Counted from the first letter of the stretch, positions 7,890 to 17,156 are shown. The stretch: DNA of 64,000 bases from Acidobacteriaceae bacterium (GCA_003132405.1 PKXQ01000093.1:38796-102795), one strand, 5' to 3'. A program made the numbers and translations. The notes: generated from the letters alone by a model not told the origin.

Positions 7890-9635
7890 TTACTTTGCTT
7901 TTTGTTCTGCGATCCATTTGTTGGTGCGCGCTTCTAGGAGGTCGAGCGGGAGGGTTCCGCCGTCCAGCATCTCGTCGTGGAAGGTGCGGATGTCGAACTT
8001 CGGGCCCAATTCTTTTTTGGCGCGCTCGCGGAGTTCGCGGATTTTGAGCTGGCCTAGCTTGTAGCTCAGGGCTTGCGCGGGCCAGGAGATATAGCGATCG
8101 GTTTCGGATTGGATGGTGGGCTCGTCGACTGCTCCGGATTTGCGGAAGAAGTCGACCACTTGATCGCGGGACCATCCTTTGGAGTGGATGCCGGTGTCGA
8201 CGACTAGACGGACGGCGCGGAAAAGTTCGGAGGAGAGACGACCGTAATCGGAAACGGGATCCTGATAGAAGCCGACTTCTTTGCCGAGCTCTTCGGCGTA
8301 GAGCGCCCAGCCTTCGATGTAGGCGTTGAAGCCGAGACCGTGGAGGCGGAATTTGGGGAGTCCGGTGAGCTGCTGCTGAACGGAAAGCTGCATGTGATGG
8401 CCGGGAATGCCTTCGTGATAAGCGATGGCCTCGTCGTCAATGAGCGAGCGATGCGCGAAGTCGGAAGTCGCGACCACTACGCGGCCGGGGCGTTTCCCGT
8501 CAGGCGTGCCGGTGACGTAGTGGGTTGCGGCGGCGGATTGGAAGGCGGGAATGCCTTCGACGGTGACGGGAGACTTCGGGAGGAGGGTGAAGAGCTCGGG
8601 AAGTTTCGGCGCCATCTGAGCGATGTAGTGGCGGAAATCGTCGAGGATCTGGTCGGCGGACGTCGGAATGTATTTGGGATTTGTTTTTAGCGAGGCGCGG
8701 AAAGAGGCTAGGTCGGGGAAACCTTCTTTTTTGGCGATCACCAGCATCTCGGCTTGAATGCGATCGATCTCGCGGAGACCGAGTTGATGGATTTCATCCG
8801 CTGTCATGTGGGTGGTGGTACGGGCGTAGATGTCGTTTTCGTAGCGGCGCTGGCCGTCGGGCAAAGAGGTGATAGAGAGAGTGGTGCGGCCTTCGGGAGC
8901 GTAGACGGTGCGGAGAAAAGCGGCAAAAGTCTTGTAGGCGGGAATGACGTCGGAGTTAATGGCGTCGGTGATCTGCTGGGTGAGGCGCTGCTGATCTTCG
9001 GCGGAGATGCCGGCGGGATATTTTTTTGTGGGCTGAAGGAAAGGGTCGGCGTCGATGATGCCCTGGCATTGTACGGGAAGTTTTTCGGCTAGAAAACGGA
9101 CGGGCATGAGTTTGTTTTTCATGCCGGCGCGGAGGACTTCGGTGACCTGGCTGAGGACGCGCGGGATCTGATGGAGGCGCGCGATGTAATCTTCGTAGTG
9201 CTTGACGGAGTCGAGCGGAACGGAGAGCGGCAGATCGGCTAGGCTGGTATGAACGCCACCCTGCTGGTTGATGGGCATTTCATATTCCTTGAGATCGTAG
9301 TCGGTGATGCGCTGCTGGAGGACGCGAACGAGCAGGTCGTGCGAGAGCTGGTCCTGATCGGAGAAGCCGGTGGTGGAGATGGCATTTAGGCGCGCCAGGA
9401 ACGATTCGTCGGTTTTGTGGCGCTGGGCAATGGCTTCTAGCGAGTAATCGGCTAGCTTGTCGTTGTAGCGGTAGTCGCCGAAGGCGGTGGCGCGCTCGGG
9501 AAAATTGCGGAGATCGGTTTCGTATTGCTCTTCGAAGAGGGCGTTCTGGGCGGCTACGCGGTCGGCTATGGGCTGGGTGGTTTGGGCGAAGAGCGAACTG
9601 ACTGCGACGAGGAGAAAGATGATGTGGTAGCGCAT
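7890..9635 (-). CDS. DUF885 family secreted protein, predicted peptidase
   Basis: 581 residues from the ATG at 9635. MRYHIIFLLVAVSSLFAQ is a typical cleavable signal peptide, so I reject the upstream in-frame start at 9701. The family hallmark YHEGIPGHHMQLSVQQQL is present, with the His and Glu residues that suggest a metal-dependent hydrolase. Length fits full-length DUF885 members, which are common in Acidobacteriota and other soil bacteria. It is likely periplasmic; substrate unknown. It stands alone, with repeats on both sides. Confidence 0.8.
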   Translation of the reverse strand: MRYHIIFLLVAVSSLFAQTTQPIADRVAAQNALFEEQYETDLRNFPERATAFGDYRYNDKLADYSLEAIAQRHKTDESFLARLNAISTTGFSDQDQLSHDLLVRVLQQRITDYDLKEYEMPINQQGGVHTSLADLPLSVPLDSVKHYEDYIARLHQIPRVLSQVTEVLRAGMKNKLMPVRFLAEKLPVQCQGIIDADPFLQPTKKYPAGISAEDQQRLTQQITDAINSDVIPAYKTFAAFLRTVYAPEGRTTLSITSLPDGQRRYENDIYARTTTHMTADEIHQLGLREIDRIQAEMLVIAKKEGFPDLASFRASLKTNPKYIPTSADQILDDFRHYIAQMAPKLPELFTLLPKSPVTVEGIPAFQSAAATHYVTGTPDGKRPGRVVVATSDFAHRSLIDDEAIAYHEGIPGHHMQLSVQQQLTGLPKFRLHGLGFNAYIEGWALYAEELGKEVGFYQDPVSDYGRLSSELFRAVRLVVDTGIHSKGWSRDQVVDFFRKSGAVDEPTIQSETDRYISWPAQALSYKLGQLKIRELRERAKKELGPKFDIRTFHDEMLDGGTLPLDLLEARTNKWIAEQKAK

Positions 9636-9716
9636 AGATGTGTGCAGGGTACCAGAAATTGCGGCGCGGGGAAATCGGCTGAGTTTAGGTTCGTCGCGCA
9701 CTTTGCGGGAGCTTTA

Positions 9717-9750
9717 ACCACAGAGGTCACGAAGGTTCACAGAGGAAATT
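9717..9750. repeat. ACCACAGAGG-type repeat, simple copy
   Basis: ACCACAGAGGTCACGAAGG followed by TTCACAGAGGAAATT. This is the uninterrupted form of the element that carries an inserted mini-repeat at 5091 and 41737. Another simple copy lies at 17105. Confidence 0.55.
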
Positions 9751-9841
9751 CGAGAAAAGTGTTTTCTTCCAGTAGACTGGCTATCCGGAATTAACTTCGA
9801 AGATTGACTTTTAAAGAACGAAGATTCAGCGAGGGGTTGCT

Positions 9842-12800
9842 TTGCACAGACTCGGATTGTGTTTTCGTTGTCAGGTCGTTGTGTTCTTTTTTATTTTTCT
9901 TGTGGCCGGGTCGGCGATGGGGCAGGTTCCGGCGGAGCTTTTCAATGGGCTGAAATGGCGGCTGATTGGGCCGTTTCGCGGGGGGCGCGCGGCTGCTGTG
10001 GTGGGCGTGCCGGGCGACTCTACTACTTTTTATTTTGGTGGGGTTAACGGAGGCGTTTGGAAGACTACGGATGCGGGGACGGTTTGGACTCCGATTTTTG
10101 ATGGTCAGCCGGTGGGGTCGATTGGGGCGATTGCGGTTGCGTCTTCTGACCCGCGGACGATTTATGTAGGAACTGGCGAGTCTGACATTCGTTCTAATCT
10201 CGCTTCGGGCATGGGGGTTTATAAATCGACGGACGGTGGGTCGACCTGGACGCATATTGGATTAGAGGACACGCGGCAGATCAGCCGGATTGTGGTGGAT
10301 CCGCGGGATTCTAATGTTGTTTATGTCGGGGCGCTGGGGCACGCTTATGGGCCGAATGAGGAGCGTGGAGTTTATAAGTCGGTGGATGGCGGAGCGCATT
10401 GGGATAAGGTGCTCGATGCGGGGAGCGAGATTGGGATTTCGGATTTGGCGATTTGCGCGGGGAATCCGCAGCTGTTGTTTGCGGGAACTTGGCATACGCA
10501 TCGTCCGCCGTGGAGCACTTACGCTCCGATAGATGGTCCGGGGGGCGGGCTGTTTCGGTCGGTGGATGCGGGGAAGAGTTGGTCGCAGCTTAAGGGGAAT
10601 GGTTTGCCTGATGGCGATTGGGGACGAATTGGAGTTGATGTCGCTCCGGATGGGAAGCGCGTGTATGCGCTGATTGAGGCGAAGAAGGCGGGGCTGTATC
10701 GGTCGGATGATGGCGGCGACACTTGGACTTTGAAGAATGCGGACGCGCGGCTGACTAGTCGAGCATGGTATTTCAACGGGATCACGATTGATCCGAATAA
10801 TGCGGATGTGTTTTATGTGCCGAATGTTGCGCTGTATCGGTCGGAGGATGGCGGGAAGACGATTTCGATTGTGCGCGGGGCGCCGGGTGGGGATGACTAC
10901 CATCAGATTTGGGTTGATCCGAAGAATTCTGCCAGCATGGTGCTGGGGACGGATCAGGGAACTAGCGTCAGCATGGATCGCGGGCGGACCTGGAGCACCT
11001 GGTACAACCAGCCTACGGCGCAGCTCTATCACGTGATCACGGATAATCAGTTTCCTTATGTTGTTTATGGGGCGCAGCAGGATAGCGGGAGCGCTGCGGT
11101 TTTGAGCCGAACCGATCATGGGCAGATCACGCCTCGGGATTGGTTTCCGGCGGGTGGGAGCGAGAGCGGGTATATGGTGCCTGATCCGCGGGACCCGAAC
11201 ATTATTTATTTGAGTGAGACTTACGGGGGCGTTTCGCGGTTTAACCGAAAGACGGGGTTTAGCCAGAATGTCAGCCCCTGGCCGATGCCCACGTTTGGCA
11301 CAGAAATTAATCTGCACAAATATAGGGATCCGTGGACGCCGGTGCTGGTGCTGTCGCCAGCGGATAAGACGACGCTTTATCTCGGAACGCAGTATGTGAT
11401 GAAGACGGTGGATGGCGGGCTGCATTGGCAGACGATCAGCCCGGATCTTACGGGGGCGGGGGCGGGGGCTCAGGGGAAAACTGAGGGACCGGTTACGGTG
11501 GAGAACGCTAAGGAGCGTGGGTATGGCGTGGTGTTTACGATTGCGCCTTCGAAGCTGAATCGAAATTTGATTTGGGCGGGGAGCGACACGGGACTGATTC
11601 ACGTTACGCGCGATGGCGGGAAAACGTGGAAAGACGTTACGCCTCGAGGACTCACCGCATGGAGCAAGCTTTCGATGATTGAGGCTTCGCGTTTTGATCC
11701 GGCGGTCGCTTATGCGGCGGTCGATCGCAGCCGGTTGGATGATCAGACTCCTTATCTTTATCGCACGCGGGATTATGGAGCGACTTGGCAGGCGATTACG
11801 GAGGGGGTTGCGGGGCACGCGTTTTTGCGGGCGATTCGCGAGGATACGGAGAAGAAGGGACTGCTTTTTGCGGGGACGGAGACGGGAGTTTATGTGTCGT
11901 TTGACGATGGCGATCACTGGCAACCGTTGCAGCTGAATCTGCCGATGAGTTCGATGCGCGATCTTACGATTCACGGCGACGATTTGGTTGTCGCCACGCA
12001 TGGGCGGTCGTTCTGGATTCTGGATAATATTGCGCCGCTGCGGCAGGCGGCCGAGGCTCGGAAGGCGGATGGGTTCTGGCTTTATCATCCGGCGACGGCG
12101 GTTCGTGTGGATAACGATTTCTTTGCGGGGACGCCGCTGCCTCCGGAGGAGCCTACGGCGGAGAATCCTCCGAGTGGAGCGATGATCGATTATTTTCTTA
12201 AGTCGGGGACGGGTAATGTGACGCTGGAGATTTTTGATGGGCAGGGGAAGCTGGTGAGCAAGTATTCGTTGGATGTGAAATCGGATGTGAAATCAGATGT
12301 GAAGCATTCGGAAAAACAACCGTCGCTGCCGATTGCGGAGCGGTGGCTGCCCAAGCCGGAAGGGCTGGAGAAAACGCCTGGGATGCATCGTTTTGTTTGG
12401 AATCTGGCGTGGGGGAATGTAGAAGCGAATGCTGACGAAGATTACGAGAACCGGAATCCTAGCGGGCCGAAGGTGGTGCCCGGAAACTATCAGGTGCGGT
12501 TGACGGTGGATGGACGGGTGCAGAATCGGATGCTGAAGGTGGTTATGGACCCGCGGTGTACGGCGACTCCGGCGATATTGCAGCGGCAATTGGAGCTGGG
12601 GCTGACGATGTTTGCGGAGGCGCGGGAGGCGCGGCGGGCGCTGGGCGAGATTGGTTCGGTGCGGAAAGAGCTGACGGGCGTTCAGCAGAAGATAGGCGGA
12701 GAGAACGCGGCGCTCTCATCGGCTGTGGCGGAGGCTCTCGCGGAAGTTTCAAAGATTGTTAGTAACAAGGGAAGTGTTCCTTGGGAGCCGGGCGGGTTGC

Positions 12801-13036
12801 AGGATGCGTTCACCGGGCTGGCTTCGGCGCTGCGCGCGGTTGAGAGTGGGGATCGCGAGGTGCCGGCGCAGGCGATCGACGTTTATAGGGAATCGAGCGA
12901 ACGCGCGAAGGCGGGGATCGCGGCTTGGGAGAAATTTAAGCAGACGAAACTACGCGAGCTTAATCAGAAATTGCAGGAAGGCAATGTGGATCCGGTGACG
13001 GTGTCGGCGGTTGAGGCGGATCTGGAGGTGGAGTAA
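9842..13036 (+). CDS. Large secreted BNR/sortilin-type beta-propeller protein
   Basis: Up to 1064 residues. The N-terminus (VVVFFFIFLVAGSAMGQ) is a signal peptide. The body has many Asp-box/BNR units such as SVDAGKSWSQ, RSDDGGDTWT, TRDGGKTWKD and SFDDGDHWQP, plus repeated ADVFYV/RTIYVG strands, as in the VPS10/sortilin-like propellers common in Acidobacteriota. The last 250 residues leave the propeller: a beta domain (about 780-900), then a helical tail. It is probably periplasmic or surface-associated. The start is uncertain: TTG at 9842 or in-frame GTG at 9881, neither with a clear Shine-Dalgarno. No catalytic residues can be assigned, so the glycosidase-like family label does not prove activity. 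Confidence 0.82.
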   Translation: MHRLGLCFRCQVVVFFFIFLVAGSAMGQVPAELFNGLKWRLIGPFRGGRAAAVVGVPGDSTTFYFGGVNGGVWKTTDAGTVWTPIFDGQPVGSIGAIAVASSDPRTIYVGTGESDIRSNLASGMGVYKSTDGGSTWTHIGLEDTRQISRIVVDPRDSNVVYVGALGHAYGPNEERGVYKSVDGGAHWDKVLDAGSEIGISDLAICAGNPQLLFAGTWHTHRPPWSTYAPIDGPGGGLFRSVDAGKSWSQLKGNGLPDGDWGRIGVDVAPDGKRVYALIEAKKAGLYRSDDGGDTWTLKNADARLTSRAWYFNGITIDPNNADVFYVPNVALYRSEDGGKTISIVRGAPGGDDYHQIWVDPKNSASMVLGTDQGTSVSMDRGRTWSTWYNQPTAQLYHVITDNQFPYVVYGAQQDSGSAAVLSRTDHGQITPRDWFPAGGSESGYMVPDPRDPNIIYLSETYGGVSRFNRKTGFSQNVSPWPMPTFGTEINLHKYRDPWTPVLVLSPADKTTLYLGTQYVMKTVDGGLHWQTISPDLTGAGAGAQGKTEGPVTVENAKERGYGVVFTIAPSKLNRNLIWAGSDTGLIHVTRDGGKTWKDVTPRGLTAWSKLSMIEASRFDPAVAYAAVDRSRLDDQTPYLYRTRDYGATWQAITEGVAGHAFLRAIREDTEKKGLLFAGTETGVYVSFDDGDHWQPLQLNLPMSSMRDLTIHGDDLVVATHGRSFWILDNIAPLRQAAEARKADGFWLYHPATAVRVDNDFFAGTPLPPEEPTAENPPSGAMIDYFLKSGTGNVTLEIFDGQGKLVSKYSLDVKSDVKSDVKHSEKQPSLPIAERWLPKPEGLEKTPGMHRFVWNLAWGNVEANADEDYENRNPSGPKVVPGNYQVRLTVDGRVQNRMLKVVMDPRCTATPAILQRQLELGLTMFAEAREARRALGEIGSVRKELTGVQQKIGGENAALSSAVAEALAEVSKIVSNKGSVPWEPGGLQDAFTGLASALRAVESGDREVPAQAIDVYRESSERAKAGIAAWEKFKQTKLRELNQKLQEGNVDPVTVSAVEADLEVE

Positions 13037-13078
13037 TTGGTGGGTTGGCTATGTGCTCTTGGTAAGTGGCCGGCAGTT

Positions 13079-13112
13079 CCCACCCTTCCGCAAAGTGCGC
13101 GGAAAGGGTGGG
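13079..13112 (+). terminator. Strong intergenic hairpin, possible terminator
   Basis: CCCACCCTTCCGC (13079-13091) pairs with GCGGAAAGGGTGGG (ending 13112) with one bulged A. It lies 43 nt after the BNR gene stop. There is no clean U-tract, so it may act as a repeat or mRNA-stabilising element instead. Confidence 0.4.
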
Positions 13113-13224
13113 GCACCCGCTTTTAGGTTATGGCTGTTAGAGGGGGAGTTCTCGCGTGGTTGGGAAGTGGTGTTGTTCGCGTCCTACTTTGCCGTCGTAT
13201 TTTGTTCTGCCTCCGAGGCTCTTC

Positions 13225-14499
13225 ATGCCTAGCGCGGCGATGCCGCGACGCGCGGATATTTTGCGCACGCGATTTTCGATTGTTCTGCCTTTAGTCTTTT
13301 TGGCGATCGCGGGTGCGGCGCTGGCTCAAACGCCTACGGCCGTGCCTAAGGTCAGGACGGTGACCGCGTTCATACAGTTGGATCGCACCCGCTACCAGGA
13401 GCAGATTGCCGAAAGGCTGGTGAAGTTGCGGCAAGCAAAAGCTGCGTTTGAGCAGGCTGGCTATGACGTGCAGACGATTCGTATCACGACGCAGCCCTTT
13501 CCGGAATACGTGCGCGGGCTTTCGAAAGAGCAGGCGCTGGCTTTCTTTCGCGATTATGACGCGTTGGCTCGCAAGAAAAATTTTGCGGCGTCGATTGGGC
13601 CGGCAATGCAGGCGGCTGGCGTTGACAGTGCTTCGTCTGAATTGCTGGGCGAAATCTTGAGCACTACGACCGCGCTGAACGGCAGCATTATCGTGGCGGG
13701 TGAAGATGGAATTCGCTGGGAGGCGGTGCGGGCCGCCGCCCGGGTGATGAAATATCTTGAGGAGCAACCGGAGCACAGCCGAGGGAATTTTAACTTTGCG
13801 GCAACAGCGATGCTGCCGGCACACGCGCCGTTTTTCCCGGGCTCGTATCACAATGATGGAGGCGGAGAATTTGCGGTGGGGCTGCAATCGACGAATGTGG
13901 TTGCGGCGGCGTTTGCTGGGGCTTCGGATCCTGCAGCGGCCGGGAAGGCGCTGGAAAGTGCACTGGGAGTTCATGCGCGCAGAGTCGAGGAAATTGCGCG
14001 GCAGATAGCAAGCAAGACAGGATGGAAGTATATGGGGCTGGATCTTTCTCCGGCTCCGATGAAAGACGTTTCGATTGGAGCGGCGATTGAAAATCTGACT
14101 CATGCGCAATTTGGCTCGAGTGGAACGATGAATGCGGTTGCGACGATCACGGGTGTTCTGCGCGGGCTGCCGGTGCAGCACGCGGGTTATTCCGGGGTGA
14201 TGCTGCCGATTCTGGAGGACAGTGTTTTGGCGCAGCGCTGGAGCGAGGGCCGGCTGAATGTGGATGACATGCTGGCGTATTCGGCAATTTGCGGCACGGG
14301 ACTCGACACGATTCCCTTGCCGGGCGATGTTTCGCAAGAGCAACTTGAAAAGATAATTGGGGATATGGCCACACTGGCGGTGAGGCTGCACAAGCCGCTC
14401 TCAGCGCGACTGCTGCCCGTGAGTGGAAAGAAAACCGGCGAGCGCACGGAATTCGATAATCCTTTCTTAGGGAACGCGGTGTTGCAGCCTTTGCCATAG
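13225..14499 (+). CDS. DUF711 family protein, exported
   Basis: 424 residues from the ATG at 13225 (CCGAGGCTCTTC lies upstream). An alternative ATG at 13240 keeps the same signal peptide, TRFSIVLPLVFLAIAGAALAQ. The mature part starts with VRTVTAFIQLDRTRYQEQI and contains FNFAATAMLP and GMHVK-like segments of the DUF711/UPF0210 fold. The family is usually cytoplasmic, so a signal peptide is somewhat unusual and suggests a periplasmic variant. Function is unknown; some relatives resemble pyruvate-formate-lyase-type folds without the radical machinery. Confidence 0.75.
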   Translation: MPSAAMPRRADILRTRFSIVLPLVFLAIAGAALAQTPTAVPKVRTVTAFIQLDRTRYQEQIAERLVKLRQAKAAFEQAGYDVQTIRITTQPFPEYVRGLSKEQALAFFRDYDALARKKNFAASIGPAMQAAGVDSASSELLGEILSTTTALNGSIIVAGEDGIRWEAVRAAARVMKYLEEQPEHSRGNFNFAATAMLPAHAPFFPGSYHNDGGGEFAVGLQSTNVVAAAFAGASDPAAAGKALESALGVHARRVEEIARQIASKTGWKYMGLDLSPAPMKDVSIGAAIENLTHAQFGSSGTMNAVATITGVLRGLPVQHAGYSGVMLPILEDSVLAQRWSEGRLNVDDMLAYSAICGTGLDTIPLPGDVSQEQLEKIIGDMATLAVRLHKPLSARLLPVSGKKTGERTEFDNPFLGNAVLQPLP

Positions 14500-14564
14500 C
14501 TTGATGCTGGCTTTGCGAGCGCAAACGGCAACCGCATCCTGCTAAAACACATCGAAATTGGCTC

Positions 14565-14900
14565 ATGCCAAAACGCCGCCGCCATCTGCCGGAAAGTGGA
14601 ACTGTCACTTCGTCTACGCCGCAAACTTTTGCCAGGAAGCAGGAGGCGATGTATCGCAAGGCGCTTCGGCTGCCGGAGAAAAACGAAATTCGGTTTGCGG
14701 TTTCAGGAGCGTTTGCATTTCAGCAACACACAGGAATCTGCCGCGACACGAAAGATCTCGACATTTTTCTCACTTCCGAAGAAGCATCGGCTGCACTGGC
14801 GTGCCTGGCGCGACATGGATATGAATGTGAGGTTCGCGATCCGGTATGGCTGGCGAAGGCGTATCGGGGCAATTATTTTATCGACCTGATCAGGGTATGA
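14565..14900 (+). CDS. Nucleotidyltransferase-fold protein, N-terminal part of a split gene
   Basis: 111 residues. FAVSGAFAFQQHTGICRDTKDLDIFL is the G(G/S)-x(7-13)-D-x-D catalytic core of minimal nucleotidyltransferases, with the H-TG-x-x-R-x-TKD-x-D arrangement of the AbiEii/DUF1814-like group. The frame stops in the middle of the conserved segment GNYFIDLI at TGA 14898-14900. The rest of the domain continues one frame over from 14897. An in-frame ATG at 14649 is a possible later start, but residues before it still resemble the family. This is either a frameshifted gene or a pair coupled through an ATGA overlap. Confidence 0.6.
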   Translation: MPKRRRHLPESGTVTSSTPQTFARKQEAMYRKALRLPEKNEIRFAVSGAFAFQQHTGICRDTKDLDIFLTSEEASAALACLARHGYECEVRDPVWLAKAYRGNYFIDLIRV

Positions 14901-15412
14901 GCAATGCGGCGATTACGGTCGACGATTCGTGGATCGAGCATTCTCTGCCTGCGACGGTGTTGGGAGTGGCGACGCGGTTATTGGCTCCGGAGGAACAACT
15001 GGCGTCGAAACTTTTTGTGGTGCGGCGGGACCGGTTTGATGGGGCGGACATTGCACACATTATTTATGCGACTCGCGGAAAGCTGGACTGGGAGCGGATT
15101 TTGCGGCATGCGGGCGAACACTGGGAAGTTTTGTTGTGGGCGCTTTTATTGTTTCGCTACGTTTATCCGAGCCACAGCGATTATGTGCCGGCGAGTTTGT
15201 GGCGGGATCTGATTGGGCGGCTGACGGCGGCGCTTGCGCATCCGAATGCGAAACAGGAATTTCGCGGGAGTTTGATTGACGACTGCATTTTCGCGATTGA
15301 TGTAAGGGAGTGGGGGCTGGAAGACGTGCAGGCGCGATATCGCGCGGCGCTAAAGACGACCATTGTTATGCCGGCGTGCGAGGCGTGTCCTGAGGCGCGA
15401 GAGTCCGCGTGA
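14897..15412 (+). CDS. C-terminal part of the split nucleotidyltransferase-fold protein
   Basis: 171 residues from the ATG at 14897, which overlaps the previous stop as ATGA. MSNAAITVDDSWIEHS and LLAPEEQLASKLFVVRRDRFDGADIAHI match the region that normally follows FIDLI in one continuous family protein (PEE-x-x-x-SK and E/RDRFDGADI are recurring motifs). A single missing base near 14890 would restore one reading frame. Alone it lacks the catalytic GS/DxD core. The coupled overlap leaves room for a real two-subunit arrangement, but domain interruption makes frameshift more likely. Confidence 0.6.
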   Translation: MSNAAITVDDSWIEHSLPATVLGVATRLLAPEEQLASKLFVVRRDRFDGADIAHIIYATRGKLDWERILRHAGEHWEVLLWALLLFRYVYPSHSDYVPASLWRDLIGRLTAALAHPNAKQEFRGSLIDDCIFAIDVREWGLEDVQARYRAALKTTIVMPACEACPEARESA

Positions 15413-15432
15413 ACGCATCAGAGTAAATCCCG

Positions 15433-16140
15433 ATGAGAATCGCTGCTACTGCCGATCTGCACTTTACGCCGCAGCGCTTTGCGGCTTTGCACGAACAACT
15501 GAATCGAGTGCGTGATGAAGCTGACATTTTTGTCGTCGCTGGCGATCTCACAAATTTTGGCCAGCCTGACGAGATGGAGCCTCTGTTGAATGCTTTCGTT
15601 CGCTTGAGAGTACCGGTGATTGCGGTGTTGGGGAATCACGATTACGAAAGCGATAAACAGGACGAGTTGATGCGCATGATGGTGGCGGGAGGAGTGAAGG
15701 TGCTTGACGGGAGCACTTATCAGCGCGATGGAGTGGGGTTTGCGGGGACCAAAGGATTCGTGGGCGGATTCGGGCGGGGGCTGCTGACGGCTTTCGGCGA
15801 GGCGGAGGTCAAGACTTTTGTTCGGGCGGGGATTGATGAGGCGGTGAAGTTGGAGCGCGCCATGTCACAGCTGCGGACTACGAAGAGAGTGGTGGTGCTG
15901 CATTATTCTCCGATCGCGGCGACAGTGGATGGCGAGGCGAGGGAGATTTATCCGTTTCTGGGGAGTTCGCGGTTGGCGGAGGTGGTTGATCGGCATGGGG
16001 CGGATCTGGTCCTCCACGGGCATGCTCATAATGGCAAGCTGGATGGCGGGACGGCGGGGGGAATCCCGGTGCACAATGTTGCGATCACTTTGCTGCAAGC
16101 GCAGAATCCGTCGATGGTGTATCGAGTATTTGATGTTTAG
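15433..16140 (+). CDS. Calcineurin-like metallophosphoesterase
   Basis: 235 residues. The five metal-site motifs appear in order: D8-x-H10 (TADLH), GDLTNFG, GNHDY, a central His region (VLHYSP) and HGHAHNG. Such proteins hydrolyse phosphomono- or diesters in the cytoplasm with two metal ions. Size fits the compact single-domain class. No signal peptide. It follows the split nucleotidyltransferase by 20 nt and may be cotranscribed. Substrate cannot be assigned. Confidence 0.85.
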   Translation: MRIAATADLHFTPQRFAALHEQLNRVRDEADIFVVAGDLTNFGQPDEMEPLLNAFVRLRVPVIAVLGNHDYESDKQDELMRMMVAGGVKVLDGSTYQRDGVGFAGTKGFVGGFGRGLLTAFGEAEVKTFVRAGIDEAVKLERAMSQLRTTKRVVVLHYSPIAATVDGEAREIYPFLGSSRLAEVVDRHGADLVLHGHAHNGKLDGGTAGGIPVHNVAITLLQAQNPSMVYRVFDV

Positions 16141-16207
16141 GTGGGCAGCTTGCGCTCTTGCACTGTGGACATTTTGAGGCGGATTCATTGGCGCGCATCG
16201 GCTTGCT

Positions 16208-16633
16208 TCAGAACAAATCCGTGTCCAGGGAGGCGATGAATTGGATTCCGGGGACGATTTTTCCGACTAGTCTTTTGTCGTTGGTCAGGAAAAGGTCGGT
16301 GCCGGCCTGTGCGGCGGAGGCGAGATGAATGGCGTCGGCGGGCGTGATGCCAGGGGTTCCGCGGATGCGTGCGTAGCGGTCGGCGATTTCGAGGGTGAAT
16401 GGAATTGCTTCGGTCACGACGTTGCGCAACAAACGACGGGATTCGTCGGCCAATTGCGGGGCGCCTTTGCGGTAGGCTCCGGCTAGGACTTCTCCGAAGG
16501 TGAAGGCTCCGGTGATGAGTTGGTCGCGGCGCTGTTGCATTCGGGAGCGAATCGCGTCTACCCTGGGCGCGTATTGCGGATTGTCTTCCAGCCAGTAGAT
16601 GAAGAGCATCGTGTCCCAATAGACGCGGCTCAC
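16208..16633 (-). CDS. PIN-domain ribonuclease, VapC-like toxin
   Basis: 141 residues, typical PIN length. The acidic residues expected for the Mg-dependent RNase site are present: D7 in VYWDTMLF, E in FTFGEVLAG, D in ITPADAIHLASA and D in FLTNDKRL. Translation starts at GTG 16633, which overlaps the upstream gene's stop (GTGA), with AGGAGGACGA just before it. This is the tight coupling seen in toxin-antitoxin pairs. The target RNA is unknown. The upstream partner is not a recognised VapB. Confidence 0.8.
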   Translation of the reverse strand: MSRVYWDTMLFIYWLEDNPQYAPRVDAIRSRMQQRRDQLITGAFTFGEVLAGAYRKGAPQLADESRRLLRNVVTEAIPFTLEIADRYARIRGTPGITPADAIHLASAAQAGTDLFLTNDKRLVGKIVPGIQFIASLDTDLF

Positions 16634-17037
16634 TCGTCCTCCTTTATGTTCAGCGGGTGGAAGTTGCTGCGTTCAGCGCGAAGGTAGGACTCGCCGCCGC
16701 CTAATTCGGAGAAGACGTCTTTCAAGGCGCCACGGAGGCAAGTCCAGGAATCTTCGGCGGCAGGGGTTGAGCCGGTGGGGTTTTTGAATTCGTAGGTGTA
16801 GACGACGGTGGTGCTTTGGCCGGACTTTGGGCCTGTGGTTTCGACTAGCCTCAAGTCATTCTTTTCCAGGAACTCATTGGTCTTCAGGGCGCTGCAGACG
16901 GCAGGGGCGCGACCGGTAAGTTTCAGGTCGCGAACAATGTCGCCCACTCGGATCGAGAAGCGGTTGAGTTTGTTCTGGCGCGCGTGCAAAACATACTTTT
17001 CCTCGCCGTAGAGACGGATTTTGTCGGCATTGGTCAT
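16630..17037 (-). CDS. Uncharacterised partner of the PIN toxin, candidate antitoxin
   Basis: 135 residues; I do not recognise the family. The first half, with LNRFSIRVGDIVRDLKLTGRAPAVCSALKTNEFL, could be a helix-turn-helix-like or winged fold. A Ser/Thr/Pro-rich linker follows, then a C-terminal acidic tail ending NIKEDE. It is first in a two-gene minus-strand operon and overlaps the PIN gene by 4 nt, the position an antitoxin would take. It is longer than usual VapB antitoxins (about 70-90 residues) and shows no AbrB, RHH or Phd signature that I can see. The antitoxin role is inference from position. Confidence 0.55.
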   Translation of the reverse strand: MTNADKIRLYGEEKYVLHARQNKLNRFSIRVGDIVRDLKLTGRAPAVCSALKTNEFLEKNDLRLVETTGPKSGQSTTVVYTYEFKNPTGSTPAAEDSWTCLRGALKDVFSELGGGESYLRAERSNFHPLNIKEDE

Positions 17038-17104
17038 TGTCCTCGCGATCCTTCGCTAATTATGGCTGCTGCGTGCAGTGTCGCGCAGTCGGCGGAAACC
17101 ATTT

Positions 17105-17140
17105 ACCACAGAGGGCACGAAGGTCCACGAAGGAAATCTG
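17105..17140. repeat. ACCACAGAGG-type repeat, second simple copy
   Basis: ACCACAGAGGGCACGAAGG followed by TCCACGAAGGAAATCTG. Uninterrupted relative of the copies at 5091, 9717 and 41737. Confidence 0.55.
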
Positions 17141-17156
17141 TGTCACTTACATTATG

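Noticed and set aside
10262..12088. 608-codon open frame antisense to the BNR protein gene
   Set aside because: Arg/Pro/His-rich and without family resemblance. Long antisense frames are expected opposite GC-rich genes; the plus-strand propeller motifs are convincing.
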